A DNA stretch of 54,181 nt from positions 1-54,181 of IMG/VR virus record IMGVR_UViG_3300032116_000266, one strand, 5' to 3'. The stretch is from a virus. The notes beneath the pieces were generated by a model that was not told the origin of the DNA, ran no database searches, and saw only the letters and a list, made by a program, of their open reading frames with translations. The translations under genes were made by a program, and so were the position numbers. Below, in pieces: positions 16,769 through 26,953 of the stretch; position 1 is the stretch's first letter, and each line of letters begins with the position of its first letter.

Positions 16769-19700
16769 ATGGGTAAGTCCTACAGAATAAGAACCACTCC
16801 GGGTGATGATAAGAATATTGTTTTACAAGTTGATCAGGATTTTGAACAATTAGAAATACTTTCATTAAAGATTAGACAACAGGACGTTTATGAAAGAATG
16901 TGTTCGGATTATGGAGTATTAGCGGGAAGAGTTTTTGCCAATCAAGGGTATGGTATACCAAATGCAAAGGTATCTGTTTTCATTCCTGTATCCGATGAAG
17001 ATAGTTTGAATCCAATCATATCTTCAATTTATCCATATAAAGATTTGGATCAACAAAACGAAGATGGATTCAAGTATAATCTCTTACCATATTTACCATC
17101 TTATCCCGGTCATGTTCCAACTGGAACTTTTCCGTCAAGATTAGATTCTGTAATTGACGAAACTGCTATTGAAATTTATAATAAGTATTATAAGTATACT
17201 GTCACAACAAATGAAAGCGGTGACTACATGATTTTCGGTGTTCCATTGGGAAATCAAACAATTGTATTAAATATTGATTTATCTGATATAGGATCTTTTT
17301 CTCTTTCACCACAAGATTTGATTAGAATTGGGTTAGCAACGGAGGAGCAGTTTGACGGTCCAAGATTCAGAGCATCAACAAATTTCAGTGAACTACCACA
17401 AATTGTGGTGATAAATAAAAATATTGATATATTACCTTTTTGGGGTGAACCCGATACCTGCCAAATTGGAATTACAAGGACTGATTTTGATTTAACCGCT
17501 GAAGCAAATATCAAATTGGAACCAACTGCGGTTTTTATGGGTTCCCTAATGAGTTCCACAGAAAGAACAGGGTTAAAGGCTAATGGTGTCGCCAAAAAGA
17601 CAACAGGAAATTTATGTTCAATGATTGCGGGTCCGGGAGAAATAATTGCCATCACCCAAACAATTTTTGAAGATGAAAATGGTTTACCAATTCTTGAACA
17701 AGCGGAACTTCCTAATGGGGGGAAAGTAATTGATGAAGATGGAGTTTGGTTATTTGATTTACCAATGAATGCGGACTATGTTACTACTAATGAATTCGGT
17801 GAACAAATATTGTCAGATAATCCGAAAATTGGGGTCCCTACCAAGGCTAAATATAGGTTCAAAATTAAGTGGCAACAATCAAAAAATATAAATGAGGATT
17901 TCAAAAGGGGATACTTTTTAGTTCCGAATGTAAAAGAAAGGGGTTGGGATATAAATCAACAAAACGTTGATCCGTTGACTGGTAATTTGGGTCAAAGCGC
18001 ATTTCAAGAAGCTCAATCATCTTATGCCTTTGGATTAGATTGGAGTGCGTATACTACCGGAAATGTCTCAGTAACAAATCCTGATATTTTGAGTATAATA
18101 AATTGTGACGATTATTTTTATGAATTTGAATATAATAAAGTTTATTCGGTTGCACAGTTTATGGACCAAGAAAAAAGGAGAAGGAATAAACAAAGATTTA
18201 TTGGTATAAAAAGAATAGATGAAGATACTTGCGAAGATACCACAAATAAATACCCCGTCAATGATGCGTTTTTTTATACGAGCTTGATATGGAGAATATT
18301 CAATATTTTATTGGTAATCCTTACAACCATTATAATTCCTTTTGTTATTGTATATAGTTATTTAGCCTTTATTGTTAATTTAATTTTTAGAATTATTTTA
18401 GGTTTTTTGTGTGCGTTGAAAAATTGGAAAATATTGGGGGGGTACCCATTTAGGAGAATGTTGGCAAAAATTAACTGTGACCAAGATCCCCCTATGGGGC
18501 CGTTATCATTACCCATGTTAAGTTATCCTGATTGTGACATTTGTGATTGTAAAGACCCAGGTAATGAGGATGGTTCAGGAACAACACCACAGGCTAAATT
18601 ACCACCATTTAATGTTGAAACATATGATCCGGGGATGACTGGATTCAATTCAAATAGTCCAACAGATGAAAATCCATTTGTAGATATAAATTCAAATAAC
18701 GTAAAAGATTATTTTCCTAATTTAACAAGTAACGATGTTGATAACATAATTCCGATACTATATGGAAATGAATTTAAATCCGGATTATTGTCTACCAAAG
18801 ATTTGAGTTTTGCCGCAAGAATAAACGCGTTCAATGTTAAATCAAATTTTTATGATGATCAGGGTGGAAATAATCAAATCAAGTTAAAATATGGGAATAA
18901 TCCGGAAATATATGATAACATTATTGTTTTTATATCGTCATTTGGTTCTGCTTTTACAGGTAGTACATCCGGAGCCAGTCTTATGACATTCGTTGACCCA
19001 ACAACAAGTGCTGACCCTAACATCAGTGGTCATACATTACCAAATCTTTGGGGAACAAATGGGACAACAGGGGTAACAACCTTTTCACCTTCAATAACAA
19101 TAAAACATGCCGATCCCGCTAATAGAATCAATAACATTACTCAAACTATTTCATTAAATTGGGCAGGAGATATTCGTTTATATGGTTTACCATCGGATGT
19201 GGAATATTATCAAGTTCTAACATCTATGACAATATCACAATTTATTAACTTATCAAAACCTGAGGCAAGAGCTGGTTCATTAGCTGAAATTTTCAATGGT
19301 AAACTTTATATCTATGAAGATGGACTTGCGGTGAATCCAAGATTTACTTACGGGGAATTCAGCAAGTTGTTAAATTTAGATTCTTATGTTGTTATAGCGC
19401 AAAGAGGTGTTGATGTGTATTCCGAAAAAATTGATACGACTATTGAGTTAGGTAGATTATTTGGGTTTGATAACCATGATCAAATAAAAATTACAAATAA
19501 ATTAAGATTAAATATTCCTATACAAAATACTACGAGTTCAGGTAATATGGTAATGGCAAATCACAATGAAATTACTGATAATAACACAAGCTCACAAGGT
19601 TTAAAATTATTTTACCCATCATATGTTTTCAAGCCAGGTAATTTTATACCATATATATCAAATCTCACCTCACAATATTCAAGTTTGGGACCACCACCTT

Positions 19701-22324
19701 CAGGTAATGTTGATGGAATAAACTTAAACATAAATAACAACACACAATTTGGAAACTTTAATGGTGTTAGCGATTTAAGAGCCAATGAAGGGAATCCTTT
19801 GTTCTTTGATTTGGCGGATCAAATTGCCGACGGAAAAGTTTTTTTCTTGAATAGTTTAGTTAATGGTACAATACCAACATACAAAGAAACTTCAACACAA
19901 AGGGCGATTGGGAATAATGTTGTCACAACAAATTTACCCGACACACAAAGTGGTGGAGCTTTGACTATTGGTAATATTTACAGAATTCGCGACAATTCCG
20001 GTGGTGCTAATTTTACAAATGTAGGTGCACCAAATAATAACGAAGGTACTACATTTATAGCTACAGGTACCAATCCATCATCATGGGGTACTGGAGATTT
20101 AGTGAGATTCGTTAATATTATGAATTTTGTAACACCTGTTGGAGTACCTAATGTGAATTTAATACCACAAGGATGGTGGAATTTTTATGTAAGAATGTCA
20201 TCTGTTTATCTAAATGGTATATACTTTATTTTAAGGGTATTTAAGTGGGATGGGGTAACTGAAACTCTTATAAGTAATAACTTTGATACTTTGTTTCTAC
20301 CACCCAGTAGTCAAAGGGATAGACTTCCGGTTTATATTAATAATGCGGTTCCAATGAACCCAACAGATAGAATTATATTGAAAATATATGCAGGAAACAG
20401 ATCAAATCTTACTTCTGTAAACATGGGTCTTGTTTTACAAACTGATCAAGATTCATTAGGTAGTACGGTCGTTACTAACTTGGAAAGAAGAGATGCAAAA
20501 TATGATCTGAACGAATCAATACATGGATCAACCTATGAATTCAGAAATGGTGATGGTAGGAATTTAATAAGACCTACTTATTCTACATTTCAAACAAGTA
20601 TGAATAATTCTCAGAATATAGTAATGAGAGCTGACAGATTGCCTAAACTACCAGATGGAGGTGTTTTACAACATGCATCATGGGATGATTTTTATGTCAT
20701 CCCGGGGGATGACCCAACAGCCGCAAATAATCAACCAAGTTCACCTCAATATAATAATGACTTTGATCCTGAATTTTCAAGCGATAATAAAGGGTATGAA
20801 TCAACTATTTTAGATAGTTTCAGTTGTACTGGTATGAGAGATTTAAGTTGTTATCAAAGTCAGGGAAACTCAATGACAGTCCAACAAAATTGTAAGGAAG
20901 ATAAAGTCAGAAATGGTTGTTATTGGATTGTTACAAAACCTTTAATAGGTTTATTTGGAAAAGATGGAGATATTAATCAGATTTTGGAGTGGAACTATAG
21001 ATTTAGATTTTATTATGGATTATGCCAAGGGGTACTTGCAAATACTTTTATAAATAATTGGGTAAATGGAAATCTCTATGCGTTTCCTTTCAAAGTTAAT
21101 ACATTCTATAATAAATTTAATCAAGTAAGTAAAAGAGTTTTTCCTAGACAACTTTTGGTATTACAAAATGAAAGTAATAATTTTTACTATAGGTCTTCAC
21201 CTGCGGCGCTTGACCCTATCACGAATGAGTATAAATTTATAGGATCTCCACCTGTATCACAAAAACAAACTCAATTTGGGGCTAACCAAAGAAATCTAAA
21301 GTATCCTACAACAATAATTAACTTAGGCCCAAGGGATTCCTTTTTGAAAGAGGTAATTTTAAATGATAGATATTATGGATATATAATGGATCAATTACAA
21401 CCATCAAGTTATAACGATATTGAAGATGTTATTATTTTATTTTCTGCATCACGAATGACACAACCAACAACATTCCAAGGGTTGTTCGGGGGTGCAAATA
21501 CATTAACAACTTTATTTTCTAGACCTGGTAAAAAGGTAGATGGGGACTTTGCTCAAGCGGCGGCAGTAAATTCTCAATTTGGAATTGTTCCTTTTGATTC
21601 TAGTTTTTATAGAACAGATAATCCTAATCCTGATGCTGTGATTGCTGGAGGTGCTATAGGTGGGGGTGCGGTGATTGGAATTTATTTTGATTCAACAAAC
21701 GAAGATATTCAATTAAGAGATTACGTATCACCAATGAGAATCATAAGATTCAGACCAACACCATTACCATCAGGAACTTTTGTATATAATGACTTACCTA
21801 AAAAGACGCAAATAGTTCCACATTATAGATGGAATATTGATGGTGGGAATTTATTTGGGACACAATTTAATAACTGGGCAACAACTATGCTAGACATATA
21901 CCAAGAAGGGTATCAAAGTTTAGACAGAGAAAATAGTCCATATCCAAGAGGTAATACATTCAGTGATTGGGACTATAGAGGATATCTTTTCAATTATCAA
22001 CAACCACCAACAACGTTGACTAGCGGAACTTTAATAGTTGGTCAAAATTATACGATGCTTGACTATAAATCACCTGATGATTTTACAAATGTTGGAGGAG
22101 TAAATGAAGATGGTGTTTCATTTGTTGCAAGTGCAACAACACCTAATAATTGGACTAACGGATCTATTCTGATACAAGATGCTATTTATAGTTTGAACCA
22201 AAATACGCCAAATCCGTTCATTGGTGGTGCTCCATGGTATTTCTATTTTGGATTAAATAAAAATAGGACGGCGTTAAATAAATTTAGACAAAAATACATA
22301 GAAATATTATTAGCCGATGAATAG
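16769..22324 (+). CDS. Giant tail/baseplate protein with internal hydrophobic hairpin
   Basis: The protein has 1851 residues. Near residues 50-170 the text VLAGRVFANQGYGIPNAKV and later TTNESGDYMIFGVPLG resembles a carboxypeptidase-regulatory-like beta domain split by an insert. Residues about 505-551 are strongly hydrophobic (IFNILLVILTTIIIPFVIVY then FIVNLIFRIILGFL), enough for two membrane helices, and are followed by a cysteine cluster (CDICDC). Two copies of a small module with FTNVG and W--G are at about 1066-1110 and 1751-1800; that module is common in tail proteins. Overall family unknown. It follows gp6 and starts a run of overlapping structural genes, so a baseplate or tail role is likely. 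The hydrophobic hairpin may serve in membrane contact during DNA entry; this is inference. Confidence 0.65.
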   Translation: MGKSYRIRTTPGDDKNIVLQVDQDFEQLEILSLKIRQQDVYERMCSDYGVLAGRVFANQGYGIPNAKVSVFIPVSDEDSLNPIISSIYPYKDLDQQNEDGFKYNLLPYLPSYPGHVPTGTFPSRLDSVIDETAIEIYNKYYKYTVTTNESGDYMIFGVPLGNQTIVLNIDLSDIGSFSLSPQDLIRIGLATEEQFDGPRFRASTNFSELPQIVVINKNIDILPFWGEPDTCQIGITRTDFDLTAEANIKLEPTAVFMGSLMSSTERTGLKANGVAKKTTGNLCSMIAGPGEIIAITQTIFEDENGLPILEQAELPNGGKVIDEDGVWLFDLPMNADYVTTNEFGEQILSDNPKIGVPTKAKYRFKIKWQQSKNINEDFKRGYFLVPNVKERGWDINQQNVDPLTGNLGQSAFQEAQSSYAFGLDWSAYTTGNVSVTNPDILSIINCDDYFYEFEYNKVYSVAQFMDQEKRRRNKQRFIGIKRIDEDTCEDTTNKYPVNDAFFYTSLIWRIFNILLVILTTIIIPFVIVYSYLAFIVNLIFRIILGFLCALKNWKILGGYPFRRMLAKINCDQDPPMGPLSLPMLSYPDCDICDCKDPGNEDGSGTTPQAKLPPFNVETYDPGMTGFNSNSPTDENPFVDINSNNVKDYFPNLTSNDVDNIIPILYGNEFKSGLLSTKDLSFAARINAFNVKSNFYDDQGGNNQIKLKYGNNPEIYDNIIVFISSFGSAFTGSTSGASLMTFVDPTTSADPNISGHTLPNLWGTNGTTGVTTFSPSITIKHADPANRINNITQTISLNWAGDIRLYGLPSDVEYYQVLTSMTISQFINLSKPEARAGSLAEIFNGKLYIYEDGLAVNPRFTYGEFSKLLNLDSYVVIAQRGVDVYSEKIDTTIELGRLFGFDNHDQIKITNKLRLNIPIQNTTSSGNMVMANHNEITDNNTSSQGLKLFYPSYVFKPGNFIPYISNLTSQYSSLGPPPSGNVDGINLNINNNTQFGNFNGVSDLRANEGNPLFFDLADQIADGKVFFLNSLVNGTIPTYKETSTQRAIGNNVVTTNLPDTQSGGALTIGNIYRIRDNSGGANFTNVGAPNNNEGTTFIATGTNPSSWGTGDLVRFVNIMNFVTPVGVPNVNLIPQGWWNFYVRMSSVYLNGIYFILRVFKWDGVTETLISNNFDTLFLPPSSQRDRLPVYINNAVPMNPTDRIILKIYAGNRSNLTSVNMGLVLQTDQDSLGSTVVTNLERRDAKYDLNESIHGSTYEFRNGDGRNLIRPTYSTFQTSMNNSQNIVMRADRLPKLPDGGVLQHASWDDFYVIPGDDPTAANNQPSSPQYNNDFDPEFSSDNKGYESTILDSFSCTGMRDLSCYQSQGNSMTVQQNCKEDKVRNGCYWIVTKPLIGLFGKDGDINQILEWNYRFRFYYGLCQGVLANTFINNWVNGNLYAFPFKVNTFYNKFNQVSKRVFPRQLLVLQNESNNFYYRSSPAALDPITNEYKFIGSPPVSQKQTQFGANQRNLKYPTTIINLGPRDSFLKEVILNDRYYGYIMDQLQPSSYNDIEDVIILFSASRMTQPTTFQGLFGGANTLTTLFSRPGKKVDGDFAQAAAVNSQFGIVPFDSSFYRTDNPNPDAVIAGGAIGGGAVIGIYFDSTNEDIQLRDYVSPMRIIRFRPTPLPSGTFVYNDLPKKTQIVPHYRWNIDGGNLFGTQFNNWATTMLDIYQEGYQSLDRENSPYPRGNTFSDWDYRGYLFNYQQPPTTLTSGTLIVGQNYTMLDYKSPDDFTNVGGVNEDGVSFVASATTPNNWTNGSILIQDAIYSLNQNTPNPFIGGAPWYFYFGLNKNRTALNKFRQKYIEILLADE

Positions 22325-24026
22325 AATTGATACTAGAATAGTTTTAGGTAAAGAAAGATTTAAGTCATCTATTAATACAGATATTAACCTTAATTTACCA
22401 TTGTCAAACACCGAAAAGGAAATGGAGGAGTATGACAGAAGTGTGGTATTAAGTTTGGTTGATGTGTTTGACGAGGAAAGGCAAAGCAGTTCTATTTTTA
22501 GATTTACGGCTAATATAGATTTTTTATTTTTTAATTCATATATTGGGACCTCACCATATTCTAAATTCACAGATCAATTGTATTACTTGAATCCTGATGA
22601 TTCATTTGTCACTCAAATTTGGTCAGGATATCCACAATATAAAGAATTTGATTTGATGAGAACGGATAATAATGTTGTTGGATACACACAAAATCCAAAT
22701 GTGCATCTTAATTTTATAAATGAAGAATCATCTTTTTATAATTGGAACTTCTATTTAAGTTATCCTTTTGAGAACGATTTCAATAAAAGATTATTATATT
22801 ATCCATCTTCTAATGTGAGTAAAACATGGGTAGCGTCAGAAGGGATCCCTTTTCAAATTAATAAACCATTTGATTTCAATGGTCAAGATTTGATTTCGTT
22901 AGTTTGTCCTGTCCCTCATAATTTCCAACCTGGACAATATGTTGAAATAAATTACAATGGTAATATATATCTTGAGGAGGTTTATTCATTAGGAAACAAC
23001 GGATTTAATTCTGATAAATTTATTATCAATTTAACACAATCTACCTTAAATTCTGCATTACCGAACGGAGGTGTTGGAACTTTAAAAAGGATTGTTGACA
23101 TAAACAATTCAGGTGATTCAAAATCAATATATTATGTTAGAAAACATAGAATTTTAACTAAAGCGGATGACGCGGTTTTGGTTAAATCGGGATTTGAACA
23201 AAATGGTTTTGGGGTAAAAAATAGATTTCAGTTTGATAAAATAACCCCTCCGGGATCCGCAAGAATTACGCAAAGACATGGTAATCAATCGTATAATCTA
23301 ACTTTCAAAAGAGATATTGATATTGCACCTCTGAGAGATAATCTGAAAAGACCAATTACAGAGGTGTTCGTCACAATTATAAACCGAGGTTATTTTGGTT
23401 GGTTTAATAAACCAATATTCAATAACGTAGGGTTAAGAGAAGGATATGAGTTTAATATTACAAATACAGTATCACCATATTGGTCCAATGCGAACAATCA
23501 AGTCAATCTTACCAATATTCAACTTGGTAATTATGTTTCAAATGGTAGAACATTTTATTATAATAGAGATTTAGGATTGAACGATGTAATAAGTGGTGGT
23601 TTTTGTGAATTTAATCAGTTGGAACAAAATGAGTATTTACTCTCCGATTTTTTTCACAAACTATATTTCAACAATGATTATTTTACATTAAATAATCTGA
23701 ATACAACAAACCCTGATGGGTATTATTATAAACCACACAATTCAATACCTATAAGAGTATATTCAGATTATTTGGAGGAAGCTTTGATTGATGAAGTGGA
23801 AGGGGCTCCCGATTATGCTTTTTACATTCAATCCACAGATAGATTAATTTGGAGAGACATATATACTTATGGTTACGTTGATGAAAAAGGATTGGGATTA
23901 AATTATCCATTCATAAACGGAACACATTACCCAACCTCAAAAATAATTTTTAGATTGAGACCTGAAGGGACAGTCAAGCAAGACATAAATGCAATTGGAA
24001 ATCCATTGATTGATGAGTGTGAATAA
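22317..24026 (+). CDS. Unrecognised structural protein
   Basis: The protein has 569 residues and overlaps the giant gene by 8 nt. It is rich in Asn, Tyr and Phe and appears mostly beta-stranded, like other virion proteins here (NWNFYLSYPFENDFNKRL, TQRHGNQSYNLTFKRDIDIA). No cysteine cluster or enzymatic motif is seen. I do not recognise the family. Tight overlaps with both neighbours imply joint expression, so I infer a baseplate or tail component. Confidence 0.6.
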   Translation: MNRIDTRIVLGKERFKSSINTDINLNLPLSNTEKEMEEYDRSVVLSLVDVFDEERQSSSIFRFTANIDFLFFNSYIGTSPYSKFTDQLYYLNPDDSFVTQIWSGYPQYKEFDLMRTDNNVVGYTQNPNVHLNFINEESSFYNWNFYLSYPFENDFNKRLLYYPSSNVSKTWVASEGIPFQINKPFDFNGQDLISLVCPVPHNFQPGQYVEINYNGNIYLEEVYSLGNNGFNSDKFIINLTQSTLNSALPNGGVGTLKRIVDINNSGDSKSIYYVRKHRILTKADDAVLVKSGFEQNGFGVKNRFQFDKITPPGSARITQRHGNQSYNLTFKRDIDIAPLRDNLKRPITEVFVTIINRGYFGWFNKPIFNNVGLREGYEFNITNTVSPYWSNANNQVNLTNIQLGNYVSNGRTFYYNRDLGLNDVISGGFCEFNQLEQNEYLLSDFFHKLYFNNDYFTLNNLNTTNPDGYYYKPHNSIPIRVYSDYLEEALIDEVEGAPDYAFYIQSTDRLIWRDIYTYGYVDEKGLGLNYPFINGTHYPTSKIIFRLRPEGTVKQDINAIGNPLIDECE

Positions 24027-24831
24027 ATATAAATTGTTGTTTTCTGAAGTCCAAGAAAAGGGTGTCAATATCCCAATTGAAATGAAATGGGATTTTCTTG
24101 ATAGAGGTATGGATTTGGATACTTTCCAAGAGAAAACAAGCAGAGATGTTCTGAATCTTGACAAAGATTTTGAAGTGACTAGATTTGCACATTCAAACAA
24201 AACAAATCCTGTAAATGCAAATTTGACTGATATCAATTATGAATTTTATTTTGTCAGTACTGCAGTTACGGCTCCAAGTATTGCAAATGCCGTATGGGAG
24301 GCGGATTACAGAGTTCAAGGATTTCCGGAAAGAGAAATATATTACTTTGCCAATCCTTTCAAAAAATCTTTTTTTAAGTTAGATTTCTATGATAGTCCAC
24401 TACAAAGCGGGCAAACAAATTATTTTACAATAATAATTCCAACGCAACAAGGATCCACCTTGACTACAAATATAGGTTCACTTAAAAACGTGAAAATTAA
24501 AAGACCAATATTCAAATTAGATTATGTTGGTGATAAAGAAGGATTTTTTATTTATTGGTTAAAAAGAAGAGATTTTTTGAATCTTAAAACTTTTTATATG
24601 TCGGCAAAATTCTTTGATGCTAAATCAGGAATTTACATAAAGATGATGAATAGGAAACAAACTCAGATTGGGGGGACAAATTATTTTAATTTCAAGCCTG
24701 AAAACTATTTCTATTATAGAGTTGAATTAGATTACTCAGATTACACTTATAAAGTGTATGACACTCAAACGAACTTGAATGTAGGTGGTAGTGGGAACTC
24801 CATAAAATGGTATGAATATGTCAATCCATAA
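24013..24831 (+). CDS. Unrecognised structural protein
   Basis: The protein has 272 residues from ATG 24013; a TTG one codon earlier is possible. It overlaps the upstream gene by 14 nt and the downstream gene by 1 nt (TAATG). It reads as mixed beta, with FYLF-like aromatic strands such as EGFFIYWLKRRDFLNLKTFY. No family is recognised. Coupled translation and position suggest it belongs to the same assembly as its neighbours. Confidence 0.58.
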   Translation: MSVNKYKLLFSEVQEKGVNIPIEMKWDFLDRGMDLDTFQEKTSRDVLNLDKDFEVTRFAHSNKTNPVNANLTDINYEFYFVSTAVTAPSIANAVWEADYRVQGFPEREIYYFANPFKKSFFKLDFYDSPLQSGQTNYFTIIIPTQQGSTLTTNIGSLKNVKIKRPIFKLDYVGDKEGFFIYWLKRRDFLNLKTFYMSAKFFDAKSGIYIKMMNRKQTQIGGTNYFNFKPENYFYYRVELDYSDYTYKVYDTQTNLNVGGSGNSIKWYEYVNP

Positions 24832-26009
24832 TGACTGAAGATAAATACTATATAAAAATTTCGCCTGAAAATATACTAAGTGATTTAGTTAGTGTACCAT
24901 ACACTTCGTCAACCTACGTTATTACTGCAATAACCGGTAATTGTTGTTTTATTACTGTTATACCTGAAGGTATTGGCGCAAACACAGGAATCACAACTGT
25001 ATATAGTGCTATGACCGATATTCTAAGCGGAGGAACCAATGGATCGTCCATATTAACTGGTTTAACTATACCTATTTTGTTTAGACAAAATAATGTAGAT
25101 ATGGGTGTTTATTCAGTGTTTGATGGGGCTATAATACAAAAAGATGTGGTTACTAATTTTATTTTCACATCTAAAACAAATACACCCTACACATATAACA
25201 TTTATAACACTTCTGAAAAGAATTTAAAAAACTTTTTGGCTTTGTCATCTTATCAGGTAGATTGGGGTGATGGGTCACCAAAACAAACAATAACTAACTT
25301 TGCTCCTAATTTTGTATCACACACTTATCCATCAAATGTTCCGAAACAATATAAGATAACATTAATTCAAAAAACACCTTGGGGAACCAATACAATAAGT
25401 AAAAGTGTGGTCGTTCCTTATAAAAAAATGGTGATTGACGATCCTAAGGGAGAGGCCTTTTTTACACCAAACATAGGGTCTTGGTCAGCAACACCGGTTT
25501 CTTATGATTTTATATTTTCAGGTGATTCGGTGAATTTGATAAGTGAACAGACTTCTGATAATTACACTACATTACCAATAATTGTTAGTGGAATAACAAA
25601 ATCAAGAATTGAGGAACTTAGACAATATGGTAAGAATCCATTTAAGACTGGGATTTGTGTGAGAAAAGATGGGGATAATTGTTGGGGTGTTATTACATCA
25701 GATATAACTCAACCATCCTCATTTACTGCTTATACAATACAAGGTGTCAATTATATTGATTTTGATAACTCAACGACAATATATACTATCAATAGTAGTG
25801 GTTTAACCTCTAATTGGATGGTTCAATCAGCTATGACTAAAAATGAAGCTTTGTTAAACGTAATTTCTGATCCACAAATACAATCCGATATTTTTATAGA
25901 AAGAGGTAAGAATAGTGCTTTGGAGAGAGTTGAAAGGTTAGGTGAAGTTGATAATATCGGGGACTTGCAAAATTATGGGTATGGATTCTTTGATTTACGA
26001 ACTCAATAA
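24831..26009 (+). CDS. Structural protein with PKD-like domain
   Basis: The protein has 392 residues. At about residues 140-190 it carries YQVDWGDGSPKQTI and later SHTYPS and QYKITLIQ, the W-G-D-G and HTY marks of PKD-type Ig-like domains, which usually mediate protein or sugar contacts outside the cell. Its N-terminal part (YYIKISPENILSD) is beta-rich. The closing part (IFIERGKNSALERVERLGEV) looks like a short helix that other phage structural proteins also carry near their ends. It begins on the last base of the preceding stop (TAATG). Baseplate or fibre-network role inferred. Confidence 0.62.
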   Translation: MTEDKYYIKISPENILSDLVSVPYTSSTYVITAITGNCCFITVIPEGIGANTGITTVYSAMTDILSGGTNGSSILTGLTIPILFRQNNVDMGVYSVFDGAIIQKDVVTNFIFTSKTNTPYTYNIYNTSEKNLKNFLALSSYQVDWGDGSPKQTITNFAPNFVSHTYPSNVPKQYKITLIQKTPWGTNTISKSVVVPYKKMVIDDPKGEAFFTPNIGSWSATPVSYDFIFSGDSVNLISEQTSDNYTTLPIIVSGITKSRIEELRQYGKNPFKTGICVRKDGDNCWGVITSDITQPSSFTAYTIQGVNYIDFDNSTTIYTINSSGLTSNWMVQSAMTKNEALLNVISDPQIQSDIFIERGKNSALERVERLGEVDNIGDLQNYGYGFFDLRTQ

Positions 26010-26023
26010 AAAAAAATATAAAC

Positions 26024-26031
26024 TATTTATA
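26024..26031 (+). promoter_or_regulatory. TATTTATA element before gene at 26045
   Basis: The site lies 13 nt before ATG 26045, in the only gap of this stretch (26010-26044). It shares CTATTTATA with the site at 16745. Confidence 0.4.
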
Positions 26032-26044
26032 TAAAAATTAATTT

Positions 26045-26953
26045 ATGGCTGTAGGCACATATGGAACAATAAGACCGGCGGACGTTTCTCCTGAGGATGT
26101 TGAAATAATATTAAATTATACACCTTCAAGGGATGTTACGGACGATTTTGTTTTGAAAAGATTAAATGCAACAAACATATTAAGACCATATTTCAATAAT
26201 ATTAACACCGGAGGAAATCCTGACATTGAAATATTGGGTGGTCTTTATAATCTCAGATTACCTTCAGAAGAGTTCAATAGGTTAGGGATCTACACTTTAT
26301 ACATAAGACCCGCACAAATCAGAACAAGTATAACGGATTGTGGTGTGTTATCGGCACTTCCAAATGTAAAAGGTTTGGTTATCAATTTGGACAATGTCCC
26401 AAGTCAATTCAGAAATAAATTTGTGGCTCAAGGATTAGTTGGGTTCAGGATTGAGTATCTTAATGATGATGGAACTAAAATACCTAATTTCTTCAGAATA
26501 GTAACATCAAACTTTTTTTGTGAGCCGGTGATACAAAACTTAACAAATACATCACAAAAAGCGGTTAGATATAGATATGTTGATGGTACAACTAATTTAA
26601 TGTTTTTAACTTTATCACCTTCGTCTTCACCAACAAACAAACCTAATGCGACTCCCTTCATTGGTCAACCAAACCAAAATATAATTATAACAAATACATT
26701 CTTTAATCCAATAACCATGGATATAGAATTAGTTGACCAAGATATTTCAACATTGTCAATCGCGCTTTATGGTAATCAAACCAAGTCAATTGACGACGGT
26801 ATATATACTATCTATGACTCTGATAACAACATATATAAACAATACAATCTTTATGAGATTAGAAACAACTTCAACGAGTTACTATATGAGGTTAGACAAG
26901 ATAGAGGTAATAACATTGATTTTAGTAAAAACTTTACAACTATAACTCAATAA
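26045..26953 (+). CDS. Unrecognised structural protein
   Basis: The protein has 302 residues, starts MAVGTYGTIRPADVSPEDVE and overlaps the next gene by 1 nt. The start YGTIRPADVSP followed by I-NYTPSR looks like a short N-terminal arm before a beta-rich body. The end has LYEIRNNFNELLYEVRQDRG, a charged helix. No family is recognised. It lies directly before the large baseplate-like protein and may be its partner; this is context only. Confidence 0.58.
   Translation: MAVGTYGTIRPADVSPEDVEIILNYTPSRDVTDDFVLKRLNATNILRPYFNNINTGGNPDIEILGGLYNLRLPSEEFNRLGIYTLYIRPAQIRTSITDCGVLSALPNVKGLVINLDNVPSQFRNKFVAQGLVGFRIEYLNDDGTKIPNFFRIVTSNFFCEPVIQNLTNTSQKAVRYRYVDGTTNLMFLTLSPSSSPTNKPNATPFIGQPNQNIIITNTFFNPITMDIELVDQDISTLSIALYGNQTKSIDDGIYTIYDSDNNIYKQYNLYEIRNNFNELLYEVRQDRGNNIDFSKNFTTITQ

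Noticed and set aside
18269-18429. Frameshift or chimera as cause of the hydrophobic segment in the 1851-residue protein
   Set aside because: The frame is continuous on both sides with the same codon and amino-acid style, so a real insert is more likely than an error.
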